This document shows positions 37,614-51,800 of a DNA stretch of 64,000 bases, piece by piece. Where the stretch lies: NCBI RefSeq assembly GCF_041146795.1, contig NC_135168.1, positions 38,022,370 to 38,086,369 of the forward strand, in the 5' to 3' direction. Positions within the stretch are counted from its first letter, which is position 1; each line of letters begins with the position of its first letter. A program made the position numbers and the translations under genes. Below the pieces are notes generated by a model. The model did not search any database, had not been told where the DNA came from, and saw nothing but the letters and a program-made list of their open reading frames with translations. The stretch comes from Maylandia zebra (taxonomy: Eukaryota > Chordata > Actinopteri > Cichliformes > Cichlidae).

Positions 37614-40600
37614 ATGGCAGCATTCATGCTAGGACAGCAGGTATGACATTCAGTTAACTCTTTTAAATTTTAACCTTTATAATAGGGCTCATTTTTGTTT
37701 TCATATCTTCCAAAACTTGTTTGGTGAGTTTTATTAATTATGCTGAGCAGAAATGAGCGCTGAACTTTCAAAAAGAATTCACACGAGGCATTTTACTTGA
37801 ATGACTGCTAACGTGTTAGCCAACCAGCTAACTGAGTTAAACGTAAACGGTGCAAAGCGGGCTAATAATTCACCAGCTCAGGCTTTAATTTTCATACAAA
37901 TATTATTTTGCAGGCACGCCAGTTCAGCACGTCTGTGATCAGACCTGCAGCCAAACTGGTTAAGGTGAGTGACGTGCAGTGCAATAACCTTCTTCAGTAA
38001 TTTGTGACAGGGTGTTAAGGTAGCTTATCCCTGTAAATGTCCTTGTAGCCTCCCATCCAGGTGTATGGAGTGGAGGGCCGTTATGCCACTGCTCTGTTCT
38101 CAGCTGCCAGTAAGCAGAACAAACTGGACCAAGTGGAGCAGGAGCTGGGAAAAGTGTCTGTAAGTCAACAAAAAAGGAAACTATTTTTAATGTTGCTGCC
38201 ACTGAATGATGAAAATGATGCTTTACTTAATATTTGATCACAGGGTTATGTGCATATTACTGTGATATATTTAAATAGCATCGCAGGATGTTTAAATATA
38301 TTGTTTGTTTGGTTTTTAATTAATAATGAGATTAGTGACCTGATTATTAAATATTGATAATCCAAGCAGTTTCGGTACCATCTACCTTTTGTCTAATACT
38401 TACTTACTTTTTTTTTTTTTTGCTGTTGTCTGCCACATTATTTTTCAGGCCCTGATCAAGGACCCTAAAATGAACAGTGTTGTAATGAATCCTCATGTGA
38501 AGCGCAGCCTCAAGCAGAAGACCTTCAACGATGCCCTTGCAAAGGCCAAGGTTTCACCCATCACTGTCAACCTCATCAGTGAGTGATCACAGACCCGTGT
38601 TACTGCTGGGACCCCTGTGTCATTAATCGTGTGTGTTTGTGGCGTGTACACATGCAATACATTTGAACCTAGTTTTGTTACATTTTCAAAGACAACAGTC
38701 CACTAGCATGTTCCAGATATGATGTTACCAAGGTCGCAAAGTAAGGAACATGTTGTTGCACGTAGTCGTGTGATGGTTGCAGCACTTATACATGCAGGTC
38801 CTTGAGATTTCACATGGTTCGTTATTCTTAATGCCCAATTGGGCATATTTGGTTTGAATATTGTTTAGGAACCTCTTTCTGATCAAAACATAAAGAAAGC
38901 CATCTTGTTAAGCTTAGTATCGGTCTGAAGCCTAAAGGGTGTTTTCTTTGCATAGCTCTTTTCGACACTCTAACAATGCTTCCTTACTACAATCCTCATT
39001 CGTACATTAATTCAGTTGCATATTACAGATCTGCTGTTGCAACCCCCTTGGAGAAAAAACAGAGCAGCTAGAAGTATGTTGATTATAAGAAAATAACATG
39101 TATATGAAAATACTTTGACACAACAGCCATAAGGTTTGGACCACATTCACAAGCTGTGTTTTATGGGGTCTACGGACCAGCTGCTCTTGAACATTCCTAG
39201 ATCCAGGCTTAAAAGAGAAGAGGCAACAGAACCTTTTCAGGTGCAGCTCCTAATCTGTGAAACAGTCTACCTTTTCACATAAGAGCTGCCCAGACGCTCC
39301 ATCATTTTAAAACGCTGATGAAAAAGAAACTGGTTATTCTCACTGGTTTACAGTCTAAGTTGAGCAGGTTTTCCCAGGTTTTTATTGTGCAAATTTTATT
39401 CTGTATTCCTATTTACTTATATCACAGTTTGATTATTTTTTTCCTCCTTTAATCAAGGTTTATGGTTGTATTGTGTATTTTGGTGTATGTTTGTTGTTGA
39501 TTTTGTGACTATTATGTCTATGTTGCATAGCCTGTACAGCACTTATTCAATTGAGGCTACGTCCACACTAATGCGTTTTCATTTGAAAATGCTTTTTCTC
39601 TGTTTTGGCCTCCCGTCCACACTGGGACGGCGCTTTCCCAAGGGAAAACACATACATTTCAAAACGGAGCTGTCCCGTCGCAGTGTGGACATTCGAAAAC
39701 GCAGACTTTCTAAAACGATGATGCATTTTAGTCATGTGATGCAGTCATGTGACCAATTAAACAAAGATAGCGGAGGGCATTATACAGCAGTTGTTTTGAT
39801 TGCTCTTGAACCTTAACACTCTCAATTTTGACAGCCCTAAAAAACATTAATATCAGTTTGTACATGCTCCAGATAGCTTTTCTTCAAATTCTTTAATCCT
39901 CACTTGCTTTTGCGCATGCGCAGGACTGGAACGTAAGCGTTTTTGGCCGTTTCAACGTGGACACACAACTCTGTGAAAACGACTGAAGACGCTAGTGTGG
40001 CTGCGGAGCGTTTATAGACGAAAACGCCGTTTTCATATCTATCCGGGCTAGTGTGGACGTAGCCTGAGTTGTGTTGATGTGCTATAGATGTAAACTTTGA
40101 TTTGATTAAGGGTAAATGAGTGTTACTAGGAAGAACTTGGCAAAATCCCACACTGTTTACTTTAAACTGATGTAATACAAAAGCTACACTTTGCTCTGAG
40201 CAGATAGAAAAGTGGAGAATCTTGCTCAAACATGTATTGTCTTTTTTTTTTCTCCCTCTTTAGATGTTTTGGCTGACAATGGTCGTCTTACTTTAACTGG
40301 GGATGTTATTAACGCTTTCAGCAAGATGATGAGTGCACACCGTGGAGAGGTGATCTGCTCCGTCACTACTGCGCAGGTATGAAATGGGTGTATATGCAAG
40401 ATATGTTCATACATTATTTTTTTCAGATACTGAAAACAGGTCACATCACTTAAGCAATATTTGCTGCTGTATATATCATTTATTTTATCAATTGCAGTAT
40501 TATTGATTTAGACATATTGTACCTTCATAATGAATGTTTATCCATTGCAGCCTTTGGATGAAGCTAATCTCTCCGAGCTGAAAGTAGCTCTTAAAGGCTT

Positions 40601-41135
40601 TCTTCAGAAGGGTGAGACTATCAAGCTGGAAACAAAGGTACAACTCTAATGCACAGTCCCAGAAATCTGTACATAACCATCTTGCTGATGAATTTTTATC
40701 TTCAGGGGAAAACTGTTTTTGTGCATTAGTCAATTCTAAGATGTGGAGTTAATTTTCTTGCATAACATGTCTTATCTCAGACTGGTGAGATAATGTTTAA
40801 GCGCACAAATGTAACAATTTGTATAATTTACATAGTGAAGCAAATATTTTCTGGAAACTTGCATTAAAGAAATATGAATTTAAAAATGTACATAATCAAC
40901 TAGAGGAGTTTGTATTATGATTGGCTGTAAGATGAACATTTAAATAGTGAATTCCAGGAAATGGAAAAGCATCTGACATCTTTTTTTCCCCGCAAGGCTC
41001 TGAGATGTTGACAAGTTAAAATGTTCATAGATTTAAAAACCAATGTCCATTGTGTCCTCTGCAAAAGCCTTTAATTGTATATCAAAGAGATTTTAAACGC
41101 GGCTCAATCCACTATTATAATCTCTCTCTCTCTCC

Positions 41136-41166
<31 letters not shown>

Positions 41167-41384
41167 AAAAAAAATCTAAAAAATGGAAACTTGTGAAACA
41201 AGAAATCATTGTCTTGTAAGGGGAAGTCTCGTGTTCATATGTGTTGGCTAACAATCGACCTGTCTCTTCACAGTCGGATCCTTCCATCCTGGGGGGCATG
41301 ATCGTCAGCATTGGAGACAAGTATGTGGACATGTCCACCAGATCAAAGATCCAGAAGCTGACCAAGCTCATCAAGGAAACTTAG
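37614..41384 (+). CDS. atp5po: ATP synthase peripheral stalk subunit OSCP
   Basis: OSCP joins the peripheral stalk of mitochondrial ATP synthase to the F1 head. Seven exons join in phase: 37614-37640, 37914-37964, 38049-38159, 38449-38578, 40264-40376, 40551-40637 and 41274-41384. They give 209 aa against 213 in human. The N-terminus [20 protein letters not shown] is an Arg-bearing mitochondrial targeting sequence. Conserved parts follow: [41 protein letters not shown] and the C-terminal [20 protein letters not shown]. The poly(A) signal AATAAA is at 41507-41512. The 1.7 kb fourth intron holds a LINE scrap and a Harbinger-like MITE. The gene is head to head with ppp2ca across the transposon island. 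Confidence 0.96.
39125..39345 (+). mobile_element. Possible LINE 3'-region fragment
   Basis: The plus strand keeps a decayed pattern seen at the C-terminal end of fish LINE ORF2 proteins: [18 protein letters not shown], then a region like LWNSLP, and LKR. It is short, broken and without defined ends. It lies in the fourth intron of atp5po. Confidence 0.35.
39555..40064. mobile_element. PIF/Harbinger-like MITE in atp5po intron 4
   Basis: The ends GGCTACGTCCACACTA and TAGTGTGGACGTAGCC are perfect 16-bp inverted repeats. The 3-bp TGA on both sides (39552-39554 and 40065-40067) fits the TNA target of Harbinger elements. Subterminal CGTTTTC words recur in both orientations. The 510-bp unit is non-coding and carries an exact NRF1 palindrome TGCGCATGCGCA at 39911-39922. 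Confidence 0.8.
41121..41174. repeat. Compound low-complexity tract (TC)n-C23-A18
   Basis: A TC dinucleotide run passes into about 23 C and then about 18 A in the last intron of atp5po, roughly 100 bp before the final exon. Run lengths at such a site may carry sequencing error. Confidence 0.85.
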
Positions 41385-41512
41385 TCCTGTGGACTTAATT
41401 TTGCAAAGACGACCATTGGCGAAGGGGAAACTTTGAAAATTGTAGATTTTGACCTGTTCCAGCACTGTTGTTGCCCTATAAATCCAGTGTTTGTGCTTAA
41501 AATGTTAATAAA
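41385..41512 (+). other. atp5po: atp5po 3'UTR with poly(A) signal
   Basis: A short 3'UTR runs from the stop codon to AATAAA at 41507-41512. The spacer onward to about 41820 shows nothing else. Confidence 0.7.
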
Positions 41513-41819
41513 AACTAAAAAAAATTGATCGCTGATGTTTGTTGTCTTTGTAAAGCACATATACACAGCTTCCATTATACTGACCAGTGATCTCATGGCC
41601 AGATTAGTTGATACATTGTCATTACTACATTTTAATAAATGTACAGTTGGTTCAAGACAGTGTGTCAGTTACATAGTTACCGCTGTGCTGTTGATACAAT
41701 TATGGTTCCATGGCTACCACAGTTCCATGCTTCACTACTAGATACATTTTTGATACTTTTCCGATTCTACAGAAACCCATTACGTCACACGGATCAGTCC
41801 CTACGTTTCTTGAACGCTT

Positions 41820-41900
41820 TTATTGCGCATGCGCAGTTGTTGTCTGCTGGTTAAATTTTTTTTTTCCTTTTCTTTTTTTTTCTGGGTGAAAATGGCTGCC
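41820..41900 (+). promoter_or_regulatory. C5orf24-homologue promoter: NRF1 palindrome and YY1-like site
   Basis: A perfect NRF1 palindrome TGCGCATGCGCA lies at 41824-41835 and a YY1-like AAAATGGCTGCC at 41889-41900. They sit just upstream of and inside the probable first exon. There is no TATA box. Confidence 0.55.
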
Positions 41901-41924
41901 ACTCTCATCCAAACCTCTGCGTAG
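41892..41924 (+). CDS. Short upstream ORF, 10 codons
   Basis: ATG within the YY1-like motif opens MAATLIQTSA and then stops, inside the probable non-coding first exon of the C5orf24 homologue. That exon appears to end at a GTACG donor after 42095 and to splice to 42259. Translation is not shown. It is listed because it precedes the main start. Confidence 0.3.
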   Translation: MAATLIQTSA

Positions 41925-42336
41925 AGGATTAACTGAGCGTTGAAATATGCAGCAGACCCGCTTCGAGACAACACTCGCAGACGCCAGGGCGTAGTTTGTG
42001 CAGTGCCTTCACAAAGATGTTGTGGCCGTCAGGGAGAGGAAGCGTAGACGAGTCGAAATTAACCCTTTCCACTCCAACGTCCACCAACAAATGAGGTACG
42101 AACTGTTCATCTTTCGCTCTTTGAGTAGTTCGGCGATCTAGTAATCCAGTAATCATTTAAATTTATTGTTATGCATGCCGTGCATTTTTGCAAACTATGA
42201 CTCTGTTTGAACATGTTTATTTCGGACATCACTTATCTTTGTTTGTTTTGTGTTGCAGTGCTAAAAAGGCCTGTTTGAGCCACTAGAAGTCAGCTACTAA
42301 AAACTGGATTGTCAGTAAAACACGTGGCTTTTCTAG

Positions 42337-43086
<750 letters not shown>

Positions 43087-43800
43087 AGAAGAGGACTAGA
43101 AGGAATTGTGGCATTTCATGTATGCTGGGAGAAAAAGTTGTTTTATCATTTACTGTGGTTCTAAGTTTTCATTGTACAGTGATTGGCATTCTCATCATCC
43201 TTTCCTAATAAACAGCTGAATCACAAATATGTTGCTCCAGTGTGGCAGAGGTGCATGCACATGAAATGACACCAGTCAGTATAGTTAGTGGTTCAGACCT
43301 CAGTAACCCTGATGTATTCCTCTGAATTGTGACATGTTCTCTTACTCTGTTCTAAGACATGAATATGTTTGTTTGTGTGACATTTTCTACATGCATATAC
43401 ATTTTAGAACAAAAAAAATTTAATGAAACCAAATCTTTCCCGAGCATAAATATGTAACCATGTAGTCGTCCTTTGTGTTTTGTCCGCTTGTCTATTATGT
43501 GGTTTATTTTGTGATACAATTCAGGAAAGCAGGAGCCCTGCGGTACGTTTTTATTGACTCAAACTGGTAAAGCTTAAAGCATAATACCCCCTTTGTTTCT
43601 GCACTTTGTAAATATAGTTTGCATCATGTATTGTAACAGCCTGTTTCCATATCCACAGTCACTCGATAAGCACTCCCACTTGTGCATGTATGTTAGACTG
43701 ATCAGTAGAGGGGGAAACGACTAATGCTTTGTGGAATATGTAATAATAATAATGATTTCCTGTATGTGAAGCCAAAATAAAAGAAAGAAATCGTCTTTTT
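43087..43800 (+). other. 3'UTR of the C5orf24 homologue
   Basis: AATAAA signals at 43206-43211 and 43776-43781 suggest two alternative ends, about 0.13 and 0.7 kb beyond the stop. No other feature is seen. Confidence 0.55.
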
Positions 43801-45222
43801 CACAGTTTCCTGTCACTTGTAATTCTTGCTCTGGACACAAGGGGGCTTGAGTCCTGTGACATGACACTCACTTTATCATAATACCTTTATTTACACCTTG
43901 TTAGACTAATTTAGGGCGTACCGACGTTTATGATCTTACTTTTTGGGCGTGTTTTTACCAGGTACGTGACAGAAGAAGAGGTTAAAAAAACTATAGGTCA
44001 TGTTTTTTTGGGTGAAGCCGCCATGATGTGAGCTGCGTCTTCAATCTTTGTGTTCTGTACATGATAATTCACCAAAATATAGAAGTGCACCGCCTTTGGA
44101 GACATAAACATACCACAGTGTATGATATTAAACATTTTAAAAGCCGGCAGAGGGTAGCTGCTCTGCTGACAAGTCGGCATGTAACTGCACGCTCTTTGAT
44201 CTGAGGACTGGCCCACTGCAGCGAGCCTTTTGTGCTTCTCTGTTTCAGTTTGCGCGTTTGTGGATCTGCTTCAGTTAGAGCAACAAGACACGCAACAAAC
44301 CATCAAAGTTACGTGCCGGCGGGCTGAAAACGGACGCCGACAGATTTTTTTTAATCACAGGAAACCAAAAGAAAGAAACCCGTTCATATGCTCAATGCCT
44401 CAACTCTCGATCGTGCTTTCCTGAGCGCCTGGCGGCCTGTTTCCTCATGTCAGCGCTCCGTGGAGAGCCAACATGGCGCGCGGAGAGTGTGATTTGACCG
44501 GAAAGGCCGTGTGGTTATTATCGGTGTGCAGTCTTTTTTTTCCTTCTTTCCTATATGGTCGATCTTTCTCCTCCTACACACACACAGGCACACACACCCG
44601 CACACAGGCCTGCATCAACTAGGAAAGTTAAACAATAGGACTGAAGGTGGAGGGGGGTTACAGCAGAAACGGGACAAACTACTTAGAAATCCGTTGCCTT
44701 CATTTACGATTACTACATACCAATAACTACTTCAAACTTCACCTGGGTGTGCACGCGTGCGAGCGTGCGTGTTTGTCGTGCGTCCGTGCTCGCCAGTGTG
44801 TGCACGCGTGCACGCGGAGGGTGAGTGTCACGGCCCTCTACAGACGGGGGGTTGGGTAGCATTGCGGATTGGTTACTGCTCACCAACACACAGCCTGGGC
44901 TTGTTTTAACATAACCAGGGGCACATCGACAAGCAGGCAAAAAATAATAATAATAACCATGTAGTAAATAAACTGCTGTGGCTGTTACAGGACCGGTTGT
45001 GGCTCACTGAAGACGTTGCGGCGTAATGGAGCAGTCGGCTGTTATTTTTTATTTAAGGTGACATTTTTTTAAGAGGGCCGACGCTGATGAAGCGAGAATG
45101 AGAGCCGTGCCTTGGCCTACTACTAGTGCTGCTGCAGCTGGGATTGTGGAGATCTGCTTTCACAAACCGAGAGAAACACTCGCCTGGTGCCACATTATCA
45201 AAGAGCAGCTGCTGGCTTCGCG
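43801..45222. other. Spacer and upstream region of nsd1
   Basis: From about 44230 the sequence becomes rich in CpG and contains a (CA)n tract near 44576-44612, as expected near the nsd1 promoter. ATGGCGCG at 44473 opens a short frame without recognisable content. No gene was found. Confidence 0.45.
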
Positions 45223-45240
45223 ATGACCGACCTCCAAACG
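45001..45240 (+). other. nsd1: Probable nsd1 non-coding first exon
   Basis: GC-rich DNA ends in a usable donor GTGGGT after 45240. The best acceptor downstream is at 45799. An ATG at 45223 opens MTDLQT up to the donor. The left edge is not determined. Confidence 0.35.
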
Positions 45241-45816
45241 GTGGGTTTTTCGCCTTTTTTTCCACGTGTTGATAGTGCGGTGAACTTGTAGTGCCGATCA
45301 GACCTTTTTTTCGTGAGTTAATAGTAGCTTCCTATGTCGGTGTGCGGCTGTAGCTTGTTTGTGTGAGCCACTGACTGTTTCTGTGATGGCTCAGTGTCAC
45401 CTCCTCTACTACAGCTTCAGCGCTCCTCCATTGACTGTACAAGTCAGCGATCGCCGGGGTGACCCACATTTAGCAGACAAAGCGCTGTTATTTTCTAATA
45501 GTTTGTGAATGAAGTGTGTGAGCACGGTTGTTTTCTGTGTTTTGTCTTGTGCCGTACGACTGGCCTCTAGAATGGAGGCCATGCAATGTCGGCTTATCGG
45601 CGTGTGTGTGTGGGTGCCTGTGTATGTGTGTGTACGCGCGCACTGGCCATGGCTGGACCTTCATGGATATGCTTCTGATATTTATCACTGTACAAGCCAC
45701 TTTGTTTACACATCTCTATAAGCACACAGGAGTGTATTTAGAGAGAAACTTCTATGGCACGTTTACCTTGTCTAACCCTGCCTGTGTTTCATTTGACAGG
45801 ATGTAGGCATGACAAC

Positions 45817-48800
45817 ATGAAGCAGTCATACAGACCGGGTCTTAGGGTAGGCTCAGTGTTTGGCTCAGGCCCGCCAGAGCTGAGGCCCCACAATGGCCCT
45901 GTGAGCACTTCCTATGGAAACCAATGTGGCATTGTGAAGCGAGGATCAGACCAGTCATCAACTGTGCAGCTGCCATCCTCCAGCCTCAAACAACCCGCTT
46001 TACTAGGGTACAATCAGACTAACCGATCTAAAAGCTACAGTTCTTTGAGGAGGCCCTACGACCTGAACACTGCGATCAACAAACCTGACCCAGAAAGGGA
46101 CCTTCATCCTCGGAACAACTTGCTCTGTGCAAGCCCAATTAGCGACGACGACGATGATGAGTTTGAGGCGCCAACTGTCCAGTTGCCTCCTTCTCCAGGC
46201 AACAATGACATGGAGCCTGTTGGGACTCTGCCGGACATGAGCAGAAATGGTTTCTTCCTACACAGTCCTGACAGCTTCGAGCGCTGTTCCCCCATTCCAA
46301 ACGGATGCCTGCATTTTGAGTCCACACTATTTGACAGCAGCGATGTAAAGGGGGACGATGAGGAGGGGGACAGTGGCGAGGAACTCGCGCCTTTTGGCCA
46401 CTCCCCACAGCCGAGTCAGGATCGAACTGTTACAGAGTGTAAGACCACATGCGACTCAGGGGTGGATAAAAGAACATACAAACCTACAGTCTTTAATCTA
46501 ATGTCCAAAACTATATCTGAGCTCAACCCTACACTAAGCCCCAGCGCGCTGCCAGACATCTCCATGAGAGATGGGTGGAGTTTGGGTGAGGAATCTGACA
46601 GTGATGGTGAACTTCTCTCCCCTGTTGACCCAGGACTTATCTCACCAGGTGGCACCAACTCTAATGTGAGTATAAAACTCTTGAGATACAAACTTTGCAA
46701 CTTCTGTACAACCAAATCCACACAAGTTTATGTGGCTATGTTATAATCAAGCATAGCTTAACTACCCTGAGCCACCAGTATGCACGTACGCCATCTTCCA
46801 AGCTTTAAAATTTGACCCAAAAGAGTAGAAAACAGTTCAAATCTGAGGCCAGCAAAGCAATCAATGTGATGTTTTGTCATCACCATTAGAATTCAAAAGC
46901 GGATATCATCTATTCTTGTCATTATACGTGACAAGAATTTTGATTTGATACATGCAGCATTATTTTTTTTCTGTATCACTTATTATTGTGTTTTTCTTGT
47001 AATGATTAGTCCAACAGCCCAAAGAAAAGGCCTCTTCCTGCAGTGAAATACTTGGAAGGGGATTTGGTGTGGGCAAAATTCAACAGACGGCCGTGGTGGC
47101 CCTGTCAGGTCACAAGCGACCTGGACCAGGGGATTCACACTAAGATGAAAGGTGAGATTTGATGTAAATACTGATTATTTGACAGAAATCCGTTTCATAC
47201 AACTTGACTGTTTTGTTGATAGTTTGTTGACGGCATTGTAGTGTATGTCAAAGTTCACACTGCTCTTTCTTCTTTTTAAAAAAACATTTTGATCCAGTTC
47301 CCAGTCCTCGTCCTTGCCGGATGTATTTCTTGGAAACGATTGGCGAGATTATAGAGTCTTCCTGGGTCCCAGGGAACGTTATTCTACCTTTTGAAGGAGG
47401 CCATCAGTTTGAAGACCTTCCTGTTCTCAGGCGGCGAGGGAAGCAGAAGGAGAAAGACTACAAGTATACGGTATAATTTGTGAAGTGAATCTTTGAAAAT
47501 CTTTTGTTTGCTCACTGTGAACAATATTTCAGTAACTATATTACTTCTCTGCAGATACCCAAAAGTTTGCTGACTGCGTGGAAAGTCAGTGTAGCAGAAG
47601 CTGAGTATCTGCTCCCGGGTCGGCAAAGGAAAAGTGAAACTGTGCTGTCAGTGTCGGTCAAAGGAGATGAACGTATACCCAGCCCGCTCCCTAATGAGAA
47701 GGGACACAAGAGCCCGTCTGTCTCTGTGGACTCCAGTGAACCTCCAGCATCTTCTACAGCCTCCAATGGAAACGAGCACCATCTCATCAAAAACTCTACA
47801 AATCAAGGCAATAACAATAAAGCTCAGAAGAAGAAAAAGAAGTGTCTGTCAGACATATTTGGTCATATAGTTAGTGGATCAAAGGAATCCTCCACAGGCC
47901 AGCTTCACACAGCACCGCGTGCACTGAAAGAAGAGCCGAAGGACTCGCCTTATGCTGACCTGGATTCAGTTCCAATGCTGCATCGACCGAAACGCACAGC
48001 GCTGTCTCCAGTACACAGTATAGAGGTCCAAAGAGAAAAAAGTTCAACAAAGGCTAAAAAGAGTACAGAAAAAGTGAGCCGGGGTGCAGACTCATTTAGC
48101 AGCTTAAAAAACAAAAGGACATCAAAAAACACAAATTCTGGCCAGAGGTTGGACAGCTGTGTTGAAAGTGAAAAGACCTCGGTGGATCTTCCTGCCAGCA
48201 GTGGCCTGATGACGAGGGCTCTGCAGGCGGAGGAAGAGACCGATTTCAAAGATGCAGTGGCCACGAGCCACTTCTCAGCAGAAGCCTCTGCTGATGAGTC
48301 TCCTGCTAATACACCTACTAATGCTTCCATGAACACTGAAATGTCTCCTACTCGGGAATCCTCCTGCAGTGTATCACTGTCTGTAAACCACAGCTCTCCA
48401 AAAAGGCGTGCAAGGAAGCTTGATAAGAAGCTAATTCGTAATGGCTCATGGATTAAGTCCAAGTGTGTGGTCACGACTGAGTCCACTTTGCAACCTGTTA
48501 AGATCAAGACAGAAAGCACTGTCAGGGATATCACAACCACTTCTCAGTCCTTGTCCCTGTCACCGATGGATTCCTTTCCAGATATCCAGGAAATAAAGTT
48601 TAAATCTCTTGCAAAGGAGGACAGCAGTGACTCTGAAACTGCTGCATTTCGTACTGATTCCAATTATAAATTCAGTACTTTCCTGATGCTTCTGAAAGAC
48701 CTGCATGATACCAGGGAAAAAGAAGGCAAACCGCTGACAATCCCTCCATCACCTGCCCTAATCAAAGAGGAACCCCTAGTGATCCCTGCTTCCACAGATG

Positions 48801-51800
48801 TTGACACTCCCAATGGTTCTTGTGAGGGATTAACTCATGGGGTCAAACTTGAAAATGGCAAGTCACGCAAATCCACAATACCCCACAGGACAGAGGAAAG
48901 GACAAAGATTAGGACTAAAGGCATCACTGGAACTGACACCAACCACTGTGAAGACTCTCCTGTTCGTACTCCGCCTGGAAGCTCAGAAAAGCAACGTAGG
49001 AAACAAAGATTACCCGCCAAACTTAAACTTAGCATATCTGGCCTTTCCTCCGACCTGGCCGACATGGCTTACGGCAGGGAGTTTGTTAGCGGCCATGCCG
49101 ATTTGGCCGATTCTGGATCGGTTCCTGTTGTTGCTGCTGATCCTTCCACCAGCTACCTCGATAACAACTCAGAAGCCATGTTGGCTCCAAAGAAGCGCTG
49201 GCAGGTGGTTGAGGAGGCTGCCGAGAGGAAGGGTGAACTCCTGAGTGAGGCGTCTGATGAGATGATGGCATCACCAGATCTTGAACCGGGGGCTGAGAAG
49301 TGCACGGAGAGCGACTCGCATTTGTCCGACGGAAGCAGCTCAGCCGGTAAGACAAAGCGCTCCTTTTGAGCTTCATCTCCAGAGCTGGTAAAATCAGTAA
49401 GTAAATGATACATAATTTATTATTCTCCTATTTTTATTTAGAGAACAAACGCCTCCGGAAACCCACCAAACGTCTGTTGGAGTCGACCGAGGAGTACGAA
49501 CAAATATTTGCCCCAAAAAAGAGATCAAAGAAGCACTTGTCAGAATCTTCCCAAATGGTAAGAAATGTATGATTCATTTTCCTTTTAATAAAAATGGAAG
49601 TAAGCAGCCTCTTTCAAGCTATAAATACAACGCAAGTGCTACCTGTACAGTCTTTAGTGTTGAGTTTGTTGACACCCTAAGGCTCCACGCAGTATATCCA
49701 CAGGGGCCTGCTTTAAAGCAAAATTCATGCTTTAAAGCATGAATTTTGTGCGGTATCATTTAAAAGTGAATCTTTAGAGATGGGAACAATTTACACCAAT
49801 AAAACAAGCAGATTGTGTCCATAACTCCCTCCCGCGTTATCACTGGGACAATAGAAAACAATCTGTCATGAAATCACTCCCAGCTGTTAATATTTAAGCC
49901 CGTTCACATACTCATCTGATGCTAAGCTCCAACCAGCTGGATTGGTGTGAGGATTATGAGGTCCTTGGAAAGTTTTGTTCCCTGGAAGCGGTCCCTAAGA
50001 ACCTCTAGCTTACAGCATATATTGTCCTTAAAGGCATGTTTAAGAAATGTGCATCCTGTATATATTGTGCACATACAATACAATATAAGGTATAGCTGTA
50101 GCCTTTTTGCTTTTCTGTATATTCACACCCATTTTAAAAAGACAGATATTTCTGTTTATCCGGTTGACCCATCTAGAATTACCCACTCAGTAGACATAAA
50201 GCATATCTCTTTGTACTTTGCCAGAATTAAATAAAGTAAATAAAGTGAATTGCTTTCAAATCAGGCAATAACATCATTCTGATTATGCCTTGATACATCA
50301 GCCTATTGTTTTGACATTTAAGGTTTTTTGGGTTGAGTGATAATAAGATATAATTGTAGAAACAAATTTGATAAACAACAGCTATGGCTGCTACATGTTG
50401 CTGGAACATGTTGCCGCCACAGTGCACGGAAACGATTGCCCCGTGGTTAGTTTAAAACCTCTTATGTGATGGATTTCAGCAGTGCTTTGTTGTCAATGTG
50501 TACATTCAGCAGACTTCAGGGATTGCAGCACTCCACGACCTCAGCATCACGTCAGAGACTGTTACCCCAGCCTCTCCATCAGACGAGCCCGCCGAGGCTC
50601 CGGCACAGTTGGAAAAGAGTCCGTCTCAGGACGAGCTTTCTCCTGCAGCACCTTCGGTAGCTTCAGTCACGACACAGCCCCCCTTTGACCCAGACACCCC
50701 AGAGGAAACTGATCTACCTCCTGAACCAGGTAAATAAGCTAACAGCGTAACCGGTGTATTTACAACATCAACTATTTTTCCTGTCTCTTAGACGCTATTT
50801 TAAAATATGCAATACTGAATCGTTTTACTCCAGAGACGGAATTGTTAATCCAAGAAAGAAAGAGGCCGAGAAAGCTGTCGCACAAGGTGCTGGACTGTAG
50901 CATAGAAGAGGTGCCTGCTGCTCCTGCAAAGAAGAAGGTAACTGAGATGACATTAGGTAGCTAGGAGCGTTTGTGATGGGGACAAAAGCTTTTTCTGTGA
51001 GCGCTCTGTAGTAGCACTGAAAGTATTTTTTTGTTCTACAGGAGCAAAAACGTCACAGTGCAATTACGTCAGAGGTGAAGGTGTTGGTGAAGAAAAGACA
51101 GGTACTAAAACCTCGTGATGTGGTTTCTCTGATTCTCGTATAACACCAAACAATATTATACTAGAATTAATCATAAAAAAAATCTCATCATATTGGATAG
51201 TTGGGATTTGTGAAGAACGACAAGCCCATGTTCAGCACATCCTCTCCTCCTGCTGCTGCTTCTGCTGCCTCCAAGCCCCCAGAGAGCAGATCTCCAAGCC
51301 CCAAAGGATCCAAGACCCCTAAGCAGGAGGCTGAGGTGGAGGCCTGCAGCACCGAGGAGAAACAAAACACTGGAACACTAACTCCCAAGGCCGAGGTATG
51401 TATGTCGTGCTGATAAGATGCTGAGTTATTGGTCGTCCACCTGTGGTATTTCATTTACGAGCAGCACTTGACTAACAACTACCTCCGTAGGTGCTGCCGG
51501 CCGGCTGGAATGACAGTCTGTCCTCACAGGTGGATGTAAAAGGCAAAATAGGAGCTGCATCCTTGAAGGAGAGTGTCTGTCAGGTGAGAGGGAGTCTATC
51601 AGAAAGTCTAGATTTTCTGATTTGTGGCGCATTCCCTGTATTTGGGAGCAGTAAATCATTAGTCGGGCCTCTTCCTCCGTGTGTTTGAGCAGGTGTGTGA
51701 GAGGACGGGAGACCTGTTGGTGTGTGAAGGCCACTGTTACGGAGCTTTTCACTTACAGTGCATTGGCCTGTCGGCGCCTCCGAAGGGAAAATTCCTCTGT

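Noticed and set aside
45754-45816. In-frame ATG that would lengthen nsd1 by 21 residues
   Set aside because: It lies before a good acceptor (TTTGACAG ending at 45799), inside a pyrimidine-rich intron end, so I used the ATG at 45817.
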